64,000 bases of DNA from Solibacillus isronensis (GTDB taxonomy: Bacteria; Bacillota; Bacilli; Bacillales_A; Planococcaceae): the NCBI RefSeq assembly GCF_900168685.1, contig NZ_FVZN01000014.1:744001-808000 (forward strand), in the 5' to 3' direction. The translations under genes and the position numbers were made by a program. Below, in pieces: positions 46,384-57,293 of this stretch (within the stretch, counting starts at the first letter, position 1; each line of letters starts with the position of its first letter). The notes under the pieces were generated by a model, which did not search any database, had not been told where the DNA came from, and saw only the letters and a list, made by a program, of their open reading frames with translations.

Positions 46384-46893
46384 ATGAAAAAAAGATGGAT
46401 GTTATTTTTTATGCTTATTTTAGTACTGGCTGCATGCGGTAAGGAAGTGGAAGAATCAACTTCGGAGGCAAATGAAACCGCAACTGTATACGAGAGCGAG
46501 GAGTCATTGACACATTATATGGAAGGTGTCACTTTAAAGCTTGACTATAAAATTCAAAAGGTTTCCGCAGAGCCAGGAGAATTAATGCTTGAAATTAACG
46601 GCAATATTGAAAATGAATACAGCCAAATCGTTTACTACACGCCAGATTTTACAATTCAAACACCAGAGCAGGAAGATATAGAGCAGCTGTCGTCTTCTGT
46701 TGAGAACGAACAAATTATGGTGAACCCTCAAATGGAAACGACTTTTAAAGTGACTTATTTAATTCCTCAGAATGTATACGATGAAAATAAATCTCTGAAT
46801 TTAAAAGTTCCTGCTGCATTTAAGGAGCCGAAAAGCGAAAGTTCCGGTGATGCTTTAGGCGACTTTGCGAACTGGGAAATACCAATTAAATAA
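46384..46893 (+). CDS. Putative lipoprotein of unknown function
   Basis: The 169-residue protein has a lipoprotein signal ending in the lipobox LAAC (Cys18), an acidic Ser/Glu/Thr linker (about 19-45) and a domain with beta-sandwich-like pattern (LKLDYKIQKVSAEPGELMLE, then METTFKVTYLIPQNVYD), reminiscent of DUF4352-like or immunoglobulin-like lipoproteins. It is presumably attached to the outer leaflet. A GAGGGGGAAA ribosome site precedes the ATG. It lies just before the sporulation genes yqfC-yqfD but has no known link to them. Confidence 0.72.
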   Translation: MKKRWMLFFMLILVLAACGKEVEESTSEANETATVYESEESLTHYMEGVTLKLDYKIQKVSAEPGELMLEINGNIENEYSQIVYYTPDFTIQTPEQEDIEQLSSSVENEQIMVNPQMETTFKVTYLIPQNVYDENKSLNLKVPAAFKEPKSESSGDALGDFANWEIPIK

Positions 46894-46948
46894 TCTATAC
46901 ATGCCTTCTTTTTTCTAAGCATATAGTGACGTAAAAAGGAGGCTTTTA

Positions 46949-47185
46949 TTGAAAAATTTATTTCCTAAAAACAATAAATTGCAAATCACCTCTTTTATGG
47001 ATATCCGCTATGATGGTTCCTATACGATAGGTGATGTAACCCCGACCGAGTATAACTGTACGACGAAAGATTTTACGATGTACGTTCATGCGGGGGAAGT
47101 GGAAGTCCAGCATTTATTCGAAGAAGGTTTTTTAATTCAATGCAAAAACCTGCAGAAGCTTACGATTGAGCGGAATGCAAAATGA
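46949..47185 (+). CDS. yqfC: Sporulation protein YqfC
   Basis: The 78-residue protein starts at TTG 6 bp after AAAAAGGAGG. The pattern ITSFMDIRYDGSYTIGDVTPTEYNC with KNLQKLTIER fits YqfC, a small protein whose gene is expressed in the mother cell under sigma-E in B. subtilis. It is a little shorter than the B. subtilis protein at the N-terminus. Its stop overlaps the start of yqfD by 4 bp, the conserved arrangement. Confidence 0.88.
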   Translation: MKNLFPKNNKLQITSFMDIRYDGSYTIGDVTPTEYNCTTKDFTMYVHAGEVEVQHLFEEGFLIQCKNLQKLTIERNAK

Positions 47186-48291
47186 GTAAATCCTATAAAA
47201 AGCTAATAACGATTAAACTAAAGCAATCTAAAGAAGCAAGCACTTTTATTATGCTGCTGAAAGAGCATAAAATCCGAGTTTTTCATTTAACTTTTAAACA
47301 GAGCGAAATAACTTTCCAAGTAGCGCATAGTAATTTGTCTTTACTGCGCAAACTAAGAAAAAAAGCGAAAGTAAAAATTACAATCCGTTACAGCGAGCCG
47401 GAAAGAATTCTGCAAAAAGATATGGTTACGTATATTGGTATCATCATGTTAATCATCCTGCCGATTATACTATCCCGGTTTGTATGGCAAGTCGAAGTTG
47501 ATGCCGCCACGATCGAACTGGAAGATGAAGTGGCACTCTATTTGCAAAAGGAAATGGGTGTGAAGTTTCCTGTACCGAAAAAAACGTTTTTATCCGATAA
47601 TGAAATCCGACAGACGATGATGAAGGAGTTTCGGGAGTTTTCATGGGTACATATTATGAAAAATGGAAGTAAAATTACGATTAATCCGCAATTGGCGCCA
47701 AAGATTGAGCCGGTTCCAAAAGTGAACAAGAACCAGCATTTAGTTGCGAACAACAGCGGGGTCGTCACTCATTTCCAAATTGAACGCGGTGTTCGTCAAG
47801 TTGAACAAAATATGACAGTACACAAGGGCGATATTCTCGTTTCAGGTGTGCTGCAGCATGGTGAAAAAGAAATCGTTATTGGTGCTGAAGGCGAAGTGTT
47901 TGTTGATTACTGGCTTGAAACATCGTTTACCGTTCCTAAAACAATCGAAATTGAAGTATTGGATGACCATGGCTGGAAGTATGACGTGAACTGGGAGAAA
48001 ATCGGGACAGCGATCGAACAGATGTCTATTGAACCGTTGAAGTCTGTTGTGACGTATAAGCCTTATCGAATGTTTCATAAAAAAAAGGAAAAGATAAGTG
48101 AAAAGGATGTAGAAACAATTATCTTGCCATTATTGCATGAAAAGATGATTTCTTCATTACCGCTTGAAACCGCTATAAAAGCAGAAAAACTTTTGCACGT
48201 CAACAGTGATGATGATACAGTTAAGGGGAAAGTCTTGTATTTAATTAATGAAAATATCGCACAACCACATCCAATTCACCAAGGAGAATGA
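47182..48291 (+). CDS. yqfD: Sporulation membrane protein YqfD
   Basis: The 369-residue protein has a soluble N-terminal part of about 90 residues, one membrane helix (MVTYIGIIMLIILPIILSRFVW region, about 92-113) and a large extracytoplasmic part containing VAEHVYVQ-like beta structure (for example GVVTHFQIERGVRQVEQNM and GDILVSGVLQHGEKE). This is the YqfD family, a mother-cell sporulation protein in B. subtilis of unclear biochemical role. It is co-translated with yqfC and overlaps the reach of phoH. Confidence 0.92.
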   Translation: MSKSYKKLITIKLKQSKEASTFIMLLKEHKIRVFHLTFKQSEITFQVAHSNLSLLRKLRKKAKVKITIRYSEPERILQKDMVTYIGIIMLIILPIILSRFVWQVEVDAATIELEDEVALYLQKEMGVKFPVPKKTFLSDNEIRQTMMKEFREFSWVHIMKNGSKITINPQLAPKIEPVPKVNKNQHLVANNSGVVTHFQIERGVRQVEQNMTVHKGDILVSGVLQHGEKEIVIGAEGEVFVDYWLETSFTVPKTIEIEVLDDHGWKYDVNWEKIGTAIEQMSIEPLKSVVTYKPYRMFHKKKEKISEKDVETIILPLLHEKMISSLPLETAIKAEKLLHVNSDDDTVKGKVLYLINENIAQPHPIHQGE

Positions 48292-48293
48292 GT

Positions 48294-49253
48294 ATGTCAG
48301 AAAAATATGTTGAGCTCCAAATCGACAATCCGAATGAAGCTGTAATGCTTTTAGGAATGTCAGATGCAAATATAACATTGATTGAAGAAACTTATAGCGT
48401 ACAAATTATTACGCGTGGGGAAGTCATACAAATTGCAGGCGATGATTTAGAAAAGAAAAATCAAGCATATGCAGTTTTGGAAGCGTTATTGAAAGTTATT
48501 CGAAAAAATATTAATATCGATCAGCGTGATGTATCAACAGCAATTGAAATGGCCAGTAAAGGCACAATTGAATATTATGCGGAGTTATATGATGAAGAAA
48601 TTGCGCGTAATACAAAAGGCAAGCCGATACGTGCAAAAACTATCGGACAGCGCGAATACATCCGTGCAATCCGTCATAAAGACCTGATTTTCGGAATTGG
48701 ACCAGCCGGAACCGGTAAAACGTATTTAGCGGTTGTGATGGCCACACAGGCATTAAAAAATGGTCATGTAAAACGTATAATCTTAACACGTCCTGCCGTT
48801 GAAGCGGGAGAGTCATTAGGATTTTTACCGGGGGATTTGAAGGAAAAAGTCGATCCGTATTTACGTCCGCTTTATGACGCCTTACATGATATTTATGGAC
48901 AGGAACAGACGCAGCGCCTAATTGAGCGTGGGACGATTGAAATCGCGCCGTTAGCATATATGCGTGGCCGTACATTGGATGATGCGTTCGTCATTTTAGA
49001 CGAAGCTCAAAATACAACACATCAGCAAATGAAAATGTTTTTAACGCGTTTAGGTTTTGGCTCGAAAATGGTCATTACAGGCGATAAAACACAGATTGAT
49101 TTACCTAAAAACACGGAATCCGGTCTAATTATTGCAGAGCGTACATTACGCTATGTAAAAGACATCCACTTCCAAATACTTGAGCAAGGCGATGTAGTCC
49201 GTCACCCATTAGTAGCGAGAGTAATACAGGCTTACACGGAGCAGGAATTATAA
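48294..49253 (+). CDS. phoH: PhoH-family ATPase
   Basis: The 319-residue protein has an N-terminal KH-like part and a C-terminal P-loop ATPase with GPAGTGKTYLA (about 136-146), ILTRPAVEAGESLGFLPGD, and Walker B FVILDEAQNTT. It is likely an RNA-related ATPase or helicase partner of YbeY. I choose the ATG at 48294 because AAGGAGA ends only 1 bp before the ATG at 48288. The last 22 codons and stop are repeated 109 bp downstream. Confidence 0.94.
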   Translation: MSEKYVELQIDNPNEAVMLLGMSDANITLIEETYSVQIITRGEVIQIAGDDLEKKNQAYAVLEALLKVIRKNINIDQRDVSTAIEMASKGTIEYYAELYDEEIARNTKGKPIRAKTIGQREYIRAIRHKDLIFGIGPAGTGKTYLAVVMATQALKNGHVKRIILTRPAVEAGESLGFLPGDLKEKVDPYLRPLYDALHDIYGQEQTQRLIERGTIEIAPLAYMRGRTLDDAFVILDEAQNTTHQQMKMFLTRLGFGSKMVITGDKTQIDLPKNTESGLIIAERTLRYVKDIHFQILEQGDVVRHPLVARVIQAYTEQEL

Positions 49254-49363
49254 AGGGTAGTAATCCTCTGTGCCGAAAGCGAAGCGTCAGGCACAAGGTG
49301 ATGTAGTCCGTCACCCATTAGTAGCGAGAGTCATCCAGGCTTACACAGAGCAGGAATTATAAA
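49185..49363 (+). repeat. Tandem duplication of the phoH 3' end with a small palindrome between copies
   Basis: The 70 bp at 49185-49254 (last codons of phoH, stop and two bases) recur at 49294-49363 with four mismatches. The 39 bp between hold the inverted repeat TGTGCC...GGCACA around GAAAGCGAAGCGTCA, close to the CGAAAGCGAAGCGACAGG block inside repeat element copy 1. The second copy has no start and is not a gene. Confidence 0.92.
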
Positions 49364-49366
49364 ATA

Positions 49367-49406
49367 GAAACTTTCAACTTTTATTGTAAGGTTGAAAGTT
49401 TTTTTA
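49367..49406 (+). terminator. Terminator after the phoH duplication
   Basis: GAAACTTTCAAC pairs with GTTGAAAGTTT, followed by T-rich exit. Confidence 0.85.
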
Positions 49407-49577
49407 TTGGGAATAATAGCATGAAACTTATTGGAAAAATTTACGTATATAAACTAAAAGGAGGAATTGATGTCATCGTTAATCGGTAGAAAGACATTTA
49501 TTTGAAAAACATACGTACTTTTCATAACACCAAACATATAAATTTGATAAAATGAACATAGAAACAAAGGGAGGTGC

Positions 49578-51692
49578 ATGATCATAGAAAGATTTAACAA
49601 GCTCATCCAACTAATCAGCTTTCGCGCACTGTTAATCATCGTACTCGCGGCTACTGCACTTCTGCAGTTTTTCCTGATGATTGATAATGTTCGTGGCGTT
49701 ACATATGATATCCAGCTAACTGAATTATCACCGGAAACCATTCGTTCATCTAAGACAGTGGAAGATACGGTAAAGACAGAAATAGAAAGGGGAAATGCGG
49801 AGAAAGCCGTAGATCCTGTATACATATATAAAGATGAGGTACCAAGTCAGCGTGCAACTTTTGTGACAACCATTTTTGATATTGCATTAGAAGTGAAGAA
49901 AGATATTGCAAAGGCAGAGGAAGAAATACCTCAGGCTGAACAAATAAAAATGCTGCGTTCAGCGTTAAAAGATATTTTTGAGAACCAGCAAAACCTGATT
50001 TTATCAGATGCACAGTTGCTTAATGTATTGAGTGCATCACAAGCAAATCTTGAATCTACACGTGATGCATTAGCGACATTGGTCGAAGTGAACTTAAATT
50101 ATCCGCTTCGTAAAGATAGCTTGCTGCCATACCGAAATGAACTGGAAAGTAAGATTCGTCAGCAGCCTTCAATTTCTGAAGGGTTAATGAGTTTGGCAAT
50201 CGTTATTGGTCGTGCAGCGATCGTTGAAACTGAAGTACTCGATGATGAAAAAACGGAGATTGCCAAACAGCAGGCAAAGGAAGCGGTTGAGCCGACACGT
50301 ATTTTGCAAGGACAGATTATTGTCCAGGAAGGCGAAGTCATTACACGCGAAATTTACCGCCAGCTTGAATTGTTAGGGATGCTGGACAGTGAGGAATCGA
50401 TTAAACCGATTGCCGGGCTGATTATTATGATATTACTGCAAATGTCTTTCCTTTTCGTCCTGTTTGATCGGTCGGAAAAAGACATTGCTTCAAAACGTAA
50501 TGAACTGCTCGTTACGATCATCGTTTATGCAATTGCGTTAATTATGATGAAACTGATCGCGCTCATTTCTACGAATTTCGATCTGATGATTGCCTTTATT
50601 TTCCCGTCAGCGTTAGCGACAATGCTTGTCCGCGTGTTGGCTAATGACCGCACTGCAAGTATTGTGACAATCATTACGGCTGCATCTGCAGGGATCATCT
50701 TTCATGAAGGATTATCAGGTATTTTACAGATGGATACAGCGCTTTACATTTTATTTGGGGGGTTCGCATCAATTATCTTCATGCGCAGCCTGGAAAAACG
50801 GACAGACATTTTGCAGGCGGTTGGTATCGTAACGCTTGTCAACATTGTATTTATCGCATTTTATATACTAATGGGACAGTCAGGTTACGGAATGAAGGAA
50901 GTTGCATTTTACGTTGCTGCAGCCATTATTTCGGGATTATTATCCGGTGCTTTAATGATGGGGCTTCTACCGTATTTCGAATCGGCTTTCGGCCTTTTAT
51001 CAGTTGTGCGTCTAATTGAATTATCGAATCCGAATCACCCGCTGTTAAAGAAAATTTTGACGGAAACACCTGGTACGTATCACCATAGTATAATGGTTGC
51101 GAATCTGGCTGAAGCGGCATGTGAAGCAATCGGTGCTGATGGCTTGCTGGCAAGAGTCGGTTGCTATTATCATGATGTAGGGAAAACACGAAGACCTTTA
51201 TTTTTCATTGAAAACCAAATGGGGACAAATCCTCATGATACGATGGCACCCGAAAGTAGTGCGGAAATAATTATTGCGCATACTACAGATGGGGCAGAGC
51301 TCTTGCGAAAGCATAAAATGCCTCAGGAAATCATAGATATTTGTCTACAGCATCACGGGACAAGCACATTGAAATACTTTTTGTTTAAGGCTAAGGAAGA
51401 AGGGAAAGAATTGGACGAAAGTATATTCAGATACCCGGGTCCAAAGCCACAGACGAAAGAGGCCGCGATAATCAGTATTGCGGACAGTGTGGAAGCGGCA
51501 GTCCGTTCGATGCAGCAGCCAAATGCAGAGAAAATACAGAAGCTTGTACAATCGATTATCCAGGATCGTGTACAGGATGACCAGTTTGATGAATGTGATA
51601 TTTCGCTAAAAGAACTGAAAAAGATAGAAGACGTATTATGTGAAACATTGAATGGAACGTTCCACTCGCGTATTGAATATCCAAAGGAATAG
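49578..51692 (+). CDS. pgpH: 7TM-HD cyclic-di-AMP phosphodiesterase (PgpH/YqfF)
   Basis: The 704-residue protein has an N-terminal helix, a large extracytoplasmic 7TMR-HDED region (about 45-265), seven membrane helices (about 275-470) and a cytoplasmic HD domain with [11 protein letters not shown], the catalytic HD in [22 protein letters not shown] and [12 protein letters not shown]. PgpH degrades c-di-AMP to pApA and so affects potassium and osmotic balance. The ATG has AGGGAGGTG upstream. Position between phoH and ybeY is the normal Bacillales order. Confidence 0.95.
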   Translation: MIIERFNKLIQLISFRALLIIVLAATALLQFFLMIDNVRGVTYDIQLTELSPETIRSSKTVEDTVKTEIERGNAEKAVDPVYIYKDEVPSQRATFVTTIFDIALEVKKDIAKAEEEIPQAEQIKMLRSALKDIFENQQNLILSDAQLLNVLSASQANLESTRDALATLVEVNLNYPLRKDSLLPYRNELESKIRQQPSISEGLMSLAIVIGRAAIVETEVLDDEKTEIAKQQAKEAVEPTRILQGQIIVQEGEVITREIYRQLELLGMLDSEESIKPIAGLIIMILLQMSFLFVLFDRSEKDIASKRNELLVTIIVYAIALIMMKLIALISTNFDLMIAFIFPSALATMLVRVLANDRTASIVTIITAASAGIIFHEGLSGILQMDTALYILFGGFASIIFMRSLEKRTDILQAVGIVTLVNIVFIAFYILMGQSGYGMKEVAFYVAAAIISGLLSGALMMGLLPYFESAFGLLSVVRLIELSNPNHPLLKKILTETPGTYHHSIMVANLAEAACEAIGADGLLARVGCYYHDVGKTRRPLFFIENQMGTNPHDTMAPESSAEIIIAHTTDGAELLRKHKMPQEIIDICLQHHGTSTLKYFLFKAKEEGKELDESIFRYPGPKPQTKEAAIISIADSVEAAVRSMQQPNAEKIQKLVQSIIQDRVQDDQFDECDISLKELKKIEDVLCETLNGTFHSRIEYPKE

Positions 51693-51706
51693 TAGGAGGG
51701 AACAAC

Positions 51707-52178
51707 ATGTTATTAATTGATTTTTTAGATGAAACAAATGAAGTGCAACAATCCCACTTAGAATTAGTGGAAAAATTACTCCAGCATGCAGCGGAGCAGG
51801 AAGGTATCGAGGATGGCTCGGAAGTGTCAGTTACGTTTGTGACTAATGAAGCGATCCATGAAATTAACCGTGAATACCGTGATAAGGACCAGCCTACTGA
51901 TGTTATTTCTTTTGCATTGGAAGAAATGGGTGAAGGGGAACTGCAAATTATCGGTGAAGGGATTCCGCGCGTTTTAGGAGATATTATCATCTCGACAGAC
52001 CGTACACGTGAACAGGCAGCTGAATATGGCCATACGTTTGAACGTGAGCTTGGCTTCTTGGCTGTCCATGGGTTTTTGCACTTGCTAGGCTATGATCATA
52101 TGACACCGGAAGATGAAAAAGTGATGTTCGGGAAACAAGATGAGATTTTACAGTCATACGGCCTAGGTCGTGATATGA

Positions 52179-52192
<14 letters not shown>
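51707..52192 (+). CDS. ybeY: Endoribonuclease YbeY
   Basis: The 161-residue metalloprotein carries the family zinc motif [11 protein letters not shown] and the supporting block [19 protein letters not shown]. YbeY takes part in 16S rRNA 3'-end maturation and ribosome quality control. GTAGGAGGGA lies upstream of the ATG. Its 3' end overlaps dgkA by 14 bp, indicating coupled translation. Length is normal. Confidence 0.96.
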
Positions 52193-53863
<1,671 letters not shown>

Positions 53864-53876
53864 TAGATAGCAGCAG

Positions 53877-53905
53877 ACACACCGATGAAAAATCGGTGTG
53901 TTTTT
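53877..53905 (+). terminator. Terminator after era
   Basis: ACACACCGAT pairs with ATCGGTGTGT around GAAAA, followed by T5. Confidence 0.88.
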
Positions 53906-53913
53906 ATATGGAA

Positions 53914-54272
53914 TTCTACTTTTCAGGCGTTTTGTTCTCATTGACGGTGAAAAGTTCTACATTCGGGCCAAAACTTTCTACTTTGCCCTCAAAACGTTCT
54001 GAATACTCTGATGAATTGGCGAATAAAGTGAATGGATTCTACATTTTCGCAGCTTTGTTCCACATTATCGATGAAAAGTTCTACATTCATCTGGAAGTAT
54101 TCTACTTTTCCGACGAAACTTTCTACATACTCACCTAAATTGGCGAATAAAATAAATAGGTTCTACATTACAACAGCTTTGTTCCACATTTCATTAAAAA
54201 TGTTCGTATTCGGCCTAAAACTTTCTACTTTCCCCTCAAAATGTTCTACATTTCCCCAAAACCTGGCGAATA
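53914..54272 (-). repeat. 21-bp-periodic repeat array E (word TTCTACWTT, inverse of array D)
   Basis: Words anchored on TTCTAC begin at 53914, 53935, 53955, 53976, 53997, 54037, 54058, 54079, 54100, 54121, 54161, 54182, 54203, 54223 and 54244. TTGGCGAATAAA words sit at 54016, 54140 and 54263, after 19-bp steps. TTCTACTTT is the reverse complement of the array D word, and TGGCGAATA is the reverse complement of the array B word. The junction words recur after 124 and 123 bp, the same super-period as array D. Short open frames here only mirror the repeat. Confidence 0.92.
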
Positions 54273-54366
54273 AATCCCGCCTCTCAGGACGAAAATGATT
54301 TTATTCTTGATTATGGCCAAGGTTCTGCTACCATTTAGTAAGGGAATATTTAACAGGAGTTAGAAG

Positions 54367-55539
54367 GTGAACATATTGAATAATTTAAATAAATTTTTAC
54401 TGGCACTTTGGGCGATATCGCTCGCTTTATTATTTATTGTCATTGCGACCGTCGACCGGAATCAAACAATTTTGGTTGCAGAAGGTCAAATGAATAACGA
54501 AGAGCCAAACCCATCACAAATAAAAATAGAGAATGATATAAATGAAAAAAACGAACCGATTAGTGAACCAAAACAACAAATCACTAAAGAATCAATTCGT
54601 TTAGCAATGACGGGGGATATTTTGCTGCATTTAAGACTTGCGAAATATGATGATTATACTTCATCTTTTGCAGCGGTGATGCCGAAGATGCAAAGCTATG
54701 ACTTTCTGATCGCCAATCAGGAATCTCCGCCTGTCGGCAACGAGTATCCATTAAGCGGCTATCCGCTATTTTCGAGTCCACCCCATATTATTCGGGATAT
54801 CCAGCATGCAGGCGTTGATTTGGTGACGATTGCCAATAACCATATAGTCGATCAAGGAGAAAATGGTATGCGTACGGTTTTTAATAATCTGGAAGACTAT
54901 CACATGCCATATGTGGGAGCTTATAAAAATGAAGAGGACAAGTCTGCACAACGCATTATGGAAATCGGATCGATAAAAATTGGACTGCTTGCCTATACGT
55001 ATGGTACGAATGGACTTTATTTACCAAAGGAATCACCGTTTATTATTAATTATATCGAGGAAGCGAAAATAAAAGCGGATGTCGAGGAATTAAAACAATC
55101 GGTCGATGTAGTAGCTGTTTCGATGCATTGGGGATCTGAATATGTTTATGAAGCGAATGATAATCAAAAACATTATGTTGATATACTAAATAAAGCGGGA
55201 GTCGATATTATTTTCGGGACCCATCCGCATGTACTGCAGCCATATGACAAACTGATCAATGAACAGGGTCAGGAGACGCATATTTTTTATTCGCTCGGTA
55301 ATTTCTTATCGACAATTATAACGGTACCGAATACGATGATTGGCGGAATTGCGAGCCTTGAAATTACAAAGGAAGGCGACCGGATTACTATAGATGAACC
55401 TGAGCTTTATGCCATTTCTGTATTAAAAGATGCAGACGGGATTTATCGGGTCTATCCATTAAAAGATGTGGAACAGCGCTCTGTAAAAAATCTGCAATGG
55501 GTAAAGAAAATCATGGGACAATCTGTAACCGTTTATTAA
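54367..55539 (+). CDS. CapA/PGA_cap-type metallophosphoesterase-like surface protein
   Basis: The 390-residue protein has an N-terminal anchor helix (about 10-28), a low-complexity linker (30-75) and a CapA-like domain: MTGDILLHLRLAKY, IANQESPP, VTIANNHIVDQGENG, SMHWGSEY and FGTHPHVLQPYD, with FYSLGNFL. This fold is found in poly-gamma-glutamate synthesis proteins (CapA/PgsA) and in lone proteins of unknown substrate. No pgs genes are near. The start is taken as GTG 54367, 7 bp after AGGAG; TTG 54376 after AAGGTGA is an alternative. It interrupts the usual era-recO linkage. Confidence 0.85.
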   Translation: MNILNNLNKFLLALWAISLALLFIVIATVDRNQTILVAEGQMNNEEPNPSQIKIENDINEKNEPISEPKQQITKESIRLAMTGDILLHLRLAKYDDYTSSFAAVMPKMQSYDFLIANQESPPVGNEYPLSGYPLFSSPPHIIRDIQHAGVDLVTIANNHIVDQGENGMRTVFNNLEDYHMPYVGAYKNEEDKSAQRIMEIGSIKIGLLAYTYGTNGLYLPKESPFIINYIEEAKIKADVEELKQSVDVVAVSMHWGSEYVYEANDNQKHYVDILNKAGVDIIFGTHPHVLQPYDKLINEQGQETHIFYSLGNFLSTIITVPNTMIGGIASLEITKEGDRITIDEPELYAISVLKDADGIYRVYPLKDVEQRSVKNLQWVKKIMGQSVTVY

Positions 55540-55600
55540 ACTTTTCTAGCAATAGTGCGGTATAATAGAGTTACGAAAGAAATAGGAGGATGTGCAACAG

Positions 55601-56374
55601 ATGCTACATAAATGGGAAGGCATCGTTTTAAAGGCGCGTGCTTATGGTGAATCCAATAAAATCGTGACACTTATGACACGTGAAGCCGGTAAAGTCGCGT
55701 GTATGGCACGTGGAGCGAAAAAACCGACGAGTCGTTTAGCAGGTGTAACACAAACATTTATGCATGGCTCGTTTTTAGTCCAGCGAACATCGGGTATGGG
55801 TACATTGCAGCAAGGGGAACATTTCAATTCGATGCGTCATATTCAAACAGATATTATGGCGACTGCTTATGCAAGCTACATCGTGGAAATTGTGGATCGC
55901 CTTGTTGAAGAAGGCAGACCGGAACCATATGCTTTTGATATATTAATTCAGGCATTGAATGCAATTGAAGAAGGGTATGACCCTGAAGCAATTACATTGT
56001 TTGTGGATTGGAAAATGCTCCCGTTTGCAGGTATCCAGCCGATTTTGCATGCATGTGCAGGGTGTGGGGCTGTTGATGGGGAATTTGCATTTTCATTTAC
56101 ACAAGGCGGATTTATATGTCATCGATGCTTCCATTTGGACCCGTATATTATTCGGTTGTCACCAACGCAGCTCAAGCTGATTCGCATGTTTTATACGGTG
56201 CCGATTGAGCAGGTCGGCAAGCTGGAATTAAAACCGCAAACGAAGCAATTTATTAAAAAGATTGTGACGACAATTTATGAAGAGCAAACAGGGATCCGTC
56301 TGAAATCACGCAACTTCATCGAACAGCTGGAGCGTACACCGTTACTGCAGCGTGAAAAGAAGGAAGAAGAATAA
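55601..56374 (+). CDS. recO: DNA repair protein RecO
   Basis: The 257-residue protein has the N-terminal OB fold (LHKWEGIVLKARAYGESNKIVTL in pieces, ARGAKKPTSRLAG) and a C-terminal zinc-binding part with CAGCG and CHRC. RecO loads RecA on SSB-coated DNA with RecR. The ATG 55601 is used, 11 bp after AGGAGG; a GTG three codons before is too close. A TATAAT at 55561-55566 suggests its own promoter, though no good -35 box is seen. Confidence 0.94.
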   Translation: MLHKWEGIVLKARAYGESNKIVTLMTREAGKVACMARGAKKPTSRLAGVTQTFMHGSFLVQRTSGMGTLQQGEHFNSMRHIQTDIMATAYASYIVEIVDRLVEEGRPEPYAFDILIQALNAIEEGYDPEAITLFVDWKMLPFAGIQPILHACAGCGAVDGEFAFSFTQGGFICHRCFHLDPYIIRLSPTQLKLIRMFYTVPIEQVGKLELKPQTKQFIKKIVTTIYEEQTGIRLKSRNFIEQLERTPLLQREKKEEE

Positions 56375-56455
56375 AATTATTGCCTAGGAAATAAAGCGAG
56401 TTGAAATTGCGTAGAATCGCGCAGACTCGCTTTCTTTTATTGAGGAGGGGAAATA

Positions 56456-57241
56456 GTGCGCCAATTTGAAAATGAGCAACTGACCGTTTTTCAAAGTGTG
56501 TTGTATCAAACAACATCAGCGGTAATCAAAACAAAAGAGGCCTTAATCGTAACCGACCCTAACTGGCTGCCGAACGAAATTGCTGAAATAAAAGGCTATA
56601 TCGAGTCGATTATTGAAGATCGGAGATTATATATTATTTATACACATAGTGATTATGATCATATTATTGCTGCAGGTGCTTTTCCGAATGCTACAACAAT
56701 TGCCAGTGAAGCTTTTGTTAAGCGAATAAATAAAGAAGAGGTATTGGAGCAAATCCGTCAGTTTGATGCTCAGTACTATATTGAAAGAGGTTATCCTATT
56801 ATTTATCCTCACATAGACATTATTATTAAAGAAGATGGCCAAACACTTGAGCTGCAGGATATAACGTGTAGCTTTTACTTATCGCCAGGGCATACGGGAG
56901 ATGGGTTATTTACAGTGGTGGAGCCGTTCGGTATTTTACTGGCGGGGGATTATTTATCGAATGTTGAGTTTCCTTTTATTGAGGATTATGAAGCATATTT
57001 TGCAACGATCCAAAAAGTGCAAACGATTATATCGGATAAAGAAATTGAAGTTATGGTGCCAGGACATGGGACAACGACGAATAACCTCGATGAAATTCAA
57101 AAACGAATTGACGAGTCATTATTATATTTAAATAATTTAGCGAACGATAGTATTGACGAATCACAATTGCGAAAGCTTTATCCGTTTTATAAAGGTTTAC
57201 AAGAAATGCACGAATTAAATAAAAAAGCCGTACACAAATAA
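56456..57241 (+). CDS. MBL-fold metallo-hydrolase
   Basis: The 261-residue protein starts at GTG behind GAGGAGGGG. It has the metallo-beta-lactamase-fold metal motif THSDYDH (HxDxDH form, with S and D in place of the more common HxH), SPGHTGDGLF, LLAGDYLS and VPGHGTTT. This points to an intact dinuclear metal site and a hydrolase of unknown substrate. No signal peptide is present. It takes the position held by yqzL/glyQ next to recO in B. subtilis. Confidence 0.85.
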   Translation: MRQFENEQLTVFQSVLYQTTSAVIKTKEALIVTDPNWLPNEIAEIKGYIESIIEDRRLYIIYTHSDYDHIIAAGAFPNATTIASEAFVKRINKEEVLEQIRQFDAQYYIERGYPIIYPHIDIIIKEDGQTLELQDITCSFYLSPGHTGDGLFTVVEPFGILLAGDYLSNVEFPFIEDYEAYFATIQKVQTIISDKEIEVMVPGHGTTTNNLDEIQKRIDESLLYLNNLANDSIDESQLRKLYPFYKGLQEMHELNKKAVHK

Positions 57242-57287
57242 AAATAGCCGCAGGATTTAGGTAATACTAAAATCCTGGGCTATTTTT
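57241..57287. terminator. Bidirectional terminator between convergent genes
   Basis: AAAATAGCCGCAGGATTT pairs with AAATCCTGGGCTATTTT with one bulge; T5 follows on the plus strand and a T-rich exit on the minus strand. Confidence 0.85.
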
Positions 57288-57293
57288 GTGCAT

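Noticed and set aside
49294-49363. Second phoH gene fragment as a pseudogene
   Set aside because: It is a 70-bp tail duplication without start or domain; better described as a local repeat.
53896-54298. Two overlapping open frames with FYxx/STFxxK repeats
   Set aside because: Both only read through repeat array E in different frames and lack ribosome sites.
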